64,000 nucleotides of DNA from JAAZZY01 sp964612505 (GTDB taxonomy: Bacteria; Chlamydiota; Chlamydiia; Chlamydiales; JAAZZY01), in assembly GCA_964612505.1 (NCBI GenBank), contig CAZTEX010000001.1:124001-188000 (forward strand), given 5' to 3'. A model generated the notes under the pieces. The model saw only the letters and a list, made by a program, of their open reading frames with translations, was not told the DNA's origin and ran no database searches. Positions 60,200-64,000 of the stretch are shown in pieces. Both the position numbers and the translations under genes were made by a program. The stretch's first letter is position 1; every line of letters starts with the position of its first letter.

Positions 60200-60309
60200 T
60201 TCCTAAGTATTACGCTATGCCATAATAGGAACTTGAGTAGCTTTTCTATTTAAAAGAAAAAATAACTCTGCTAGATTGCTTGCTTTATTAATTAAACATT
60301 ACTTTAACT

Positions 60310-60780
60310 ATGACATTTTCCACTTCAGTCCCGGTCATCACACCCGCTCCTTTTCCACCCGTTGGCAATGCGCAACCAGACTTGCGAATTACTTTAAGTA
60401 ATCAGCTAGCCTTGCAATTGGGAACATTCTTTCAAAATCTTTTCCCAGTAGCTCAAGACTTTGAAGACCAGTCCCTCACAATAACAGATCAGACCATTTT
60501 ACAAGAACGAGTAGATGCTCTAGTTCAACAGCTTCTTCAAATACAAATGACTATTGTGACAATTAACCAGCTTACAACGCTTTCAACAAGCCGCATTCCT
60601 GATGGCTACGTCACAGGAGGACCCGCCGCAGACCCATTAAGCATTGCCGGATTGGTTAATAACGTTGTTTTAAACACAATCAACAACATCTATATCGACT
60701 TAACCACCTCGGCATTTTCAGCAGCTCAATCAGACTATGCTACTTTACGCGATCAATTAAGACCCTACTTCGGTCTCTAA
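60310..60780 (+). CDS. Unknown 156-residue protein
   Basis: Begins with a Pro/Thr/Val-rich stretch (MTFSTSVPVITPAPFPPVG), then a mostly helical body with Gln- and Leu-rich helices (ILQERVDALVQQLLQIQMT), and ends PYFGL. No signal peptide or membrane segment and no clear ribosome site. It lies behind the two paralogous genes and may share their transcript. It overlaps the convergent NUDIX gene by 24 bases. Unknown function. Confidence 0.6.
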   Translation: MTFSTSVPVITPAPFPPVGNAQPDLRITLSNQLALQLGTFFQNLFPVAQDFEDQSLTITDQTILQERVDALVQQLLQIQMTIVTINQLTTLSTSRIPDGYVTGGPAADPLSIAGLVNNVVLNTINNIYIDLTTSAFSAAQSDYATLRDQLRPYFGL

Positions 60781-61194
60781 TTCGAAAGCTTTACGCGCTG
60801 CTTTGACTAGTTTTTTTAAAGGTGTTTTTTCTTCAAACTCTTCAAGGGTTGTCCACATAAATTCACTGTGTTCTTCTGAAAGAATCACCTCTTTGGAAAG
60901 GTATTTGGCTTGATACACAATCAGCAGCATCGGAAGACCTAATCTTTTAGCCATATAAACATCGACAGGTCTTTGGTCCACGACCACTTCTAGCCCTGTT
61001 TCTTCTAATATTTCACGCTGCACCGCATCGTAGGGATCTTCTTCATGCTGAACGCGGCCCGAGACGGTTTCCCAAACGCTGGGCGCTGCCAGTCTTTGAG
61101 GAGAGCGCTTCATAATTAACAATTGGTTTCCCTTTTTAATAATGGCTACCACTGCCACTACAAATTGATCTGATTCATCTTCTGCCATAGTCAT
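60757..61194 (-). CDS. NUDIX hydrolase
   Basis: 145 residues with the Nudix box GRVQHEEDPYDAVQREILEETGLE (start and end of the G-x5-E-x7-REUxEExGU pattern at about 47-70). It hydrolyses nucleoside diphosphates linked to another group; candidates are oxidised dNTPs or other small metabolites. Substrate unknown. It shares its 3' end with the convergent unknown gene at 60310. Confidence 0.9.
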   Translation of the reverse strand: MTMAEDESDQFVVAVVAIIKKGNQLLIMKRSPQRLAAPSVWETVSGRVQHEEDPYDAVQREILEETGLEVVVDQRPVDVYMAKRLGLPMLLIVYQAKYLSKEVILSEEHSEFMWTTLEEFEEKTPLKKLVKAARKAFELETEVGS

Positions 61195-61315
61195 TCAGTG
61201 TTCAGTTTTTTAAGGTTTAGTTTAATCATTTTTGAGATATTGCTTCTAGCCTATTAAAACTTTTGCCTGCAAATCAGCAAATCTTTTAGCATGCAGGAAA
61301 AAACGAAAGGTTTCT

Positions 61316-61741
61316 GTGAAGATCCAATCCATCTTAGCTAGCGATAACCAATTAAAACTTTTACTCCCTTTAGCCAGCGCTTCTGTCTCTGCAGGCTTCC
61401 CCTCTCCTGCTGAAAATTATATGGAGCGAAAAATAGATTTAAACTTAGAGCTCATTAAAAATCCAGCCGCAACCTTTTTTGTGCGTGTCGAAGGTGACTC
61501 TATGCAAGAAGCGGGTATTTTGAATGGAGACACCTTAATTGTAGATCGATCTTTATCTCCTAGGGAAGGCAAAATTGTTGTCGCAGTAGTTAATGGTGAA
61601 TTCACGGTTAAAAAAATCGTGCGCGCAAAAGGAAAACTTTTTTTAGCACCAGCAAATAAAAACTACTCCCCTCTTGAAATTACCCCAGAAACAGACTTTA
61701 GTGTTTGGGGTATTGTGATTCACGCAATTCACAGCTTTTAG
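61316..61741 (+). CDS. umuD: UmuD-like SOS translesion protein (LexA-fold protease)
   Basis: 141 residues, starting at a GTG that follows GAAAGG. The self-cleavage site is VSAGFPSP near the N-terminus, the catalytic Ser is in VEGDSMQEAGI and the Lys in FTVKKIV. Cleavage gives UmuD', which pairs with UmuC. It sits directly upstream of umuC. An imperfect 6-base inverted repeat (CCTGCA at 61266 and TGCAGG at 61292) lies 20 bases apart upstream; it is not a standard LexA box. Regulation by a LexA-like repressor is unproven. Confidence 0.92.
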   Translation: MKIQSILASDNQLKLLLPLASASVSAGFPSPAENYMERKIDLNLELIKNPAATFFVRVEGDSMQEAGILNGDTLIVDRSLSPREGKIVVAVVNGEFTVKKIVRAKGKLFLAPANKNYSPLEITPETDFSVWGIVIHAIHSF

Positions 61742-61751
61742 AGAAAAAGAT

Positions 61752-62993
61752 ATGGTAAAAAATCATACAAAGCCTTTGCAAGGTTATGCGCTAGTTGACT
61801 GCAATAGTTTTTATGTTTCTTGCGAAAGAGTTTTTAACCCCTCTCTAGAAAAAAAACCGGTTGTTGTTTTATCTAATAATGATGGTTGCATCATTGCTCG
61901 CTCTAAAGAAAGTAAAGCGCTAGGAATCCCCATGGGGGCTCCTTTTTTTCAATATCGCGCCCTTATCGAAGCTCGTAATGTTCAAATGTTTTCTCCTAAT
62001 TTTGCCCTCTATAGCGATATGTCAGATCGAGTGATGCAAATTTTAGCTCAATTTTGCCCTGATCTAGAAATTTACTCTATTGACGAAGCTTTTATCCCCA
62101 TCACGATCCAGGCGGAAGACGATTTTAAAAAGCTAGCGAGCCAAATTAAGCAGTGGACGGGTATTCCTGTTTCTATTGGAATTGCCAAAACAAAAACACT
62201 TGCCAAGCTAGCTAATCAATGTGCTAAAAAGCATTCTTTAAACTTTTATTCCTTAATGGCACCCAGTGATGAGATCCTTAAAGAAATCGACATTGAGGAT
62301 ATCTGGGGCATTGGCAGAGCCTCTGCTAAAAAATTAAAAGCTTATGGCCTTTTTTCAGCCTATCAACTCAAAAATGTCTCTCATGAATGGATGCGCTCCA
62401 AGTTTCATTTAACAGGGCTTCGCACGTTAATCGAACTTCAAGGGATTTCATGCCATTATTCTGAAAAGGCTAATGAATATCAAAAATCTCTGACCTATTC
62501 TAATTCCTTTGGTAGCCCCATAGATGATTTCTCAGAACTTGAAAAAGCCATTGTTCATTACGTCACCCAAGCCGCTGCCAAGTTAAGAAAGCGGGGGCTT
62601 TTGACTGAAATTATTTCTCTTTATCTCAAAACCGACTTGGAGGCTTTGCAGCTTTCTAGTTCATTGCCTCATGCAACTCAGAGTACCCCTCTTTTAATAG
62701 AAGCTGCTCTCCAGCTTTATAAAAAGCTATATAAGCCCGGATCTTATAAAAAAGCGGGGATCTATTTTTGGCAACTCTCTTCAGAAAAATGTCAACAATT
62801 GGATCTAAGATCTCAAGAAAATAGTAAAGAACTTAAGCTTATGAAAGTTCTCGATCAGGTCAATGAGCGTTATGGGAAAAATACTCTTTTTTATTTATCT
62901 GAAGGATTTTCTCGCCCTTGGCTTTCTAAGCGAGAGCATCTCACTGCTGAGTATACCACCTGTTTTAAAGAGCTTCTCACCATCCAAATCTAG
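61752..62993 (+). CDS. umuC: Error-prone DNA polymerase V catalytic subunit UmuC
   Basis: A Y-family polymerase of 413 residues. Palm motifs are VDCNSFYVSCERVF (first Asp), VVVLSNNDGCIIARS and IDEAFI (second pair), followed by the helix-hairpin-helix IEDIWGIGRASAKKLKAYG and a little-finger domain. It copies damaged DNA. It lies 10 bases after umuD, which supplies the UmuD2' part of the complex. Full length. A DinB-like alternative is excluded by the UmuC-type sequence and the umuD neighbour. Confidence 0.95.
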   Translation: MVKNHTKPLQGYALVDCNSFYVSCERVFNPSLEKKPVVVLSNNDGCIIARSKESKALGIPMGAPFFQYRALIEARNVQMFSPNFALYSDMSDRVMQILAQFCPDLEIYSIDEAFIPITIQAEDDFKKLASQIKQWTGIPVSIGIAKTKTLAKLANQCAKKHSLNFYSLMAPSDEILKEIDIEDIWGIGRASAKKLKAYGLFSAYQLKNVSHEWMRSKFHLTGLRTLIELQGISCHYSEKANEYQKSLTYSNSFGSPIDDFSELEKAIVHYVTQAAAKLRKRGLLTEIISLYLKTDLEALQLSSSLPHATQSTPLLIEAALQLYKKLYKPGSYKKAGIYFWQLSSEKCQQLDLRSQENSKELKLMKVLDQVNERYGKNTLFYLSEGFSRPWLSKREHLTAEYTTCFKELLTIQI

Positions 62994-63047
62994 TCTCTCT
63001 TGATTCTAAAATAGAAACTTCATTAACTTATTGAAAAAAGCTAGCCT

Positions 63048-63593
63048 ATGCATCGAAAACAACTTCTTGATTCTATCTTACTTTATAAAAGCTCCAAATG
63101 GTGCCCAAAAGAAGACTTATCTATTGCAGATCAGTTTATCCATTTTATTACAAATCATAAGGATTGCTTTGAAAGAAGTTGTCAGCCTGGGCATTTAACT
63201 GCCTCCTGCTGGCTATGGAACCCTGATGAATCAGCATGTCTTTTTACTTTTCATAAAAAGTTAAAACAATGGATTCAATTAGGAGGCCACGCAGATGGAC
63301 ATCCTAACCTATTAGAGGTGGCTCTTAAAGAAGCCAGGGAAGAGTCTGGTATCGAAGACATTATCGCCTTATCACCTGATATCTTTGATTTATCCATTCA
63401 CTTCATTCCAGAGAATCCTTTTGAAAAAAGTCATCTCCACTATGACGTGCGTTACTTGCTCAAAGTAAAAAAAGAGACCCCCTTAAAGATGAGTTTAGAA
63501 TCCTTAGATTTAAGATGGATAACACCTGTCGATTTTCCTCAGTATAATTTAGATCGCTCTATTTTAAAGATGGAAGAAAAGCTTCTTGTTTGA
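63048..63593 (+). CDS. NUDIX hydrolase
   Basis: 181 residues. The Nudix box is GGHADGHPNLLEVALKEARE, with the E-E-S-G-I end directly after it, near 81-105. The Nudix region is preceded by WCPKEDL and TASCWLWNPDESACLFTFHK. Substrate unknown. It lies 54 bases after umuC on the same strand and may be part of the same transcript; a role in cleaning oxidised nucleotides would suit that place, but is not proven. Confidence 0.9.
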   Translation: MHRKQLLDSILLYKSSKWCPKEDLSIADQFIHFITNHKDCFERSCQPGHLTASCWLWNPDESACLFTFHKKLKQWIQLGGHADGHPNLLEVALKEAREESGIEDIIALSPDIFDLSIHFIPENPFEKSHLHYDVRYLLKVKKETPLKMSLESLDLRWITPVDFPQYNLDRSILKMEEKLLV

Positions 63594-63780
63594 TTTTTAC
63601 TTATCGACGCAAAGTCTAGTTTTATAAATTAGTTATCTCTCGTTTTTCATTATTTCTAAAATCTAATTTAATGCTGAAAAGAACTTTCTTGAATTGAAAA
63701 ACTATCAAAATTCTTCCTAAAAATTCTTAAAAAAGGTAATACTTCCCTCTTTACTTTTTAAATTCGCAGGATACATTTAT

Positions 63781-64000
63781 GGCTCAAAAAGCAGTTCGTG
63801 AATATGATGCTAAAAGACACTTGTCCAAGTATTGGGAAAAGTACTTTCCAACGTTTAACTATAATTTTAAATGTGTCCTTGTTCACTCTGGCCTAGAACT
63901 TCAAAACATTGCTCAAAATCAAGATTGGCTAAATGAAGAAGGGCTAGTTGTAAAACCTGATATGCTTTTTGGTAAGCGAGGCTTAAATAAACTCGTCTAC
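63781..64000 (+). CDS. ATP-citrate lyase, ACLA-like (ATP-grasp) subunit, start only
   Basis: The ATG at 63781 follows AGGA and opens a frame that runs to the right edge (73 codons). The start MAQKAVREYDAKRHLSKY and WLNEEGLVVKPDMLFGKRG agree closely with what I recall of plant ACLA subunits (MARKKIREYDSKRLL, LVVKPDMLFGKRG). The enzyme cleaves citrate with ATP and CoA to acetyl-CoA and oxaloacetate. The split form needs a second subunit, which would be expected downstream outside the window. The match is strong for a short stretch. Confidence 0.85.

Noticed and set aside
61200..61315. LexA operator before umuD
   Set aside because: Neither the CTGT-N8-ACAG nor the GAAC-N4-GTTC form is present; only a loose inverted repeat was found.
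1..64000. CRISPR array, tRNA, rRNA or insertion sequence
   Set aside because: Reading the gaps I found no spaced direct repeats, cloverleaf-like stretch, rRNA-like sequence or transposase-like product. A tRNA search program would be decisive.

Overview
The window looks like part of the chromosome of a Chlamydiota bacterium, most likely one of the amoeba-associated 'environmental' chlamydiae (Parachlamydiales-like). The DNA is AT-rich. It carries the kdsB-pyrG-ruvX(yqgF) gene order that I recall from Chlamydia, a long pyrophosphate-dependent phosphofructokinase of the chlamydial/plant type, and many lineage-specific proteins with the look of secreted or host-directed factors. This placement rests on gene order and recognised families, not on a database search. 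I saw no rRNA, tRNA, CRISPR array or insertion sequence.

Layout. 1-2651: edge of an exported protein, then a convergent pair with ADP-ribosyltransferase-like and atypical-kinase-like motifs. 2753-13369: a minus-strand metabolic block with an M20 dipeptidase, an SDR, PPi-phosphofructokinase, a serine dehydratase directly behind a dicarboxylate/amino-acid symporter, and a tightly overlapping five-gene operon kdsB-pyrG-ruvX-EVE-membrane protein. 13596-19340: housekeeping genes (TauE permease, alpha/beta hydrolase, peroxiredoxin, HAD-like, GNAT) mixed with unknowns. 19341-22162: a tandem array of small beta-rich proteins, each behind a similar leader; the first copy is frameshifted. 22315-28162: MFS transporter, cysteine-protease-like protein, DEAD-box helicase, MscS channel and a FluC pair. 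29782-33314: nucleoside hydrolase, ribose-type permease, ribokinase and a fungal-type cytosine deaminase. 33478-45819: an accessory region with a lipase-like protein, a truncated protease, coiled-coil proteins, a second frameshifted gene and two long paralogous coiled-coil proteins behind a nearly identical 109-bp leader. 46151-58775: mostly conserved enzymes, including a uracil phosphoribosyltransferase with an apparent signal peptide, an MsrB-MsrA fusion, a SbmA/YddA-like ABC protein and carbonic anhydrase. 58854-60780: three more unknowns, two of them paralogs. 60757-64000: NUDIX hydrolases, UmuDC, and the start of a plant-like ATP-citrate lyase subunit.

How the genes fit together. The most coherent theme is nucleoside and pyrimidine salvage. 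A probably periplasmic nucleoside hydrolase would release ribose and base; the ribose could enter through the GRP/RhaT-like permease and be phosphorylated by ribokinase; cytosine could be deaminated to uracil; and uracil could be converted to UMP by a UPRT whose N-terminus predicts export. A nucleoside deoxyribosyltransferase lies further along. A second theme is carbon entry at pyruvate and acetyl-CoA: serine uptake with deamination, PPi-dependent glycolysis and ATP-citrate lyase. The accessory genes suggest an expanding effector-like repertoire, with shared leaders, paralogous arrays, one leader duplication, two frameshifted genes and one truncated remnant.
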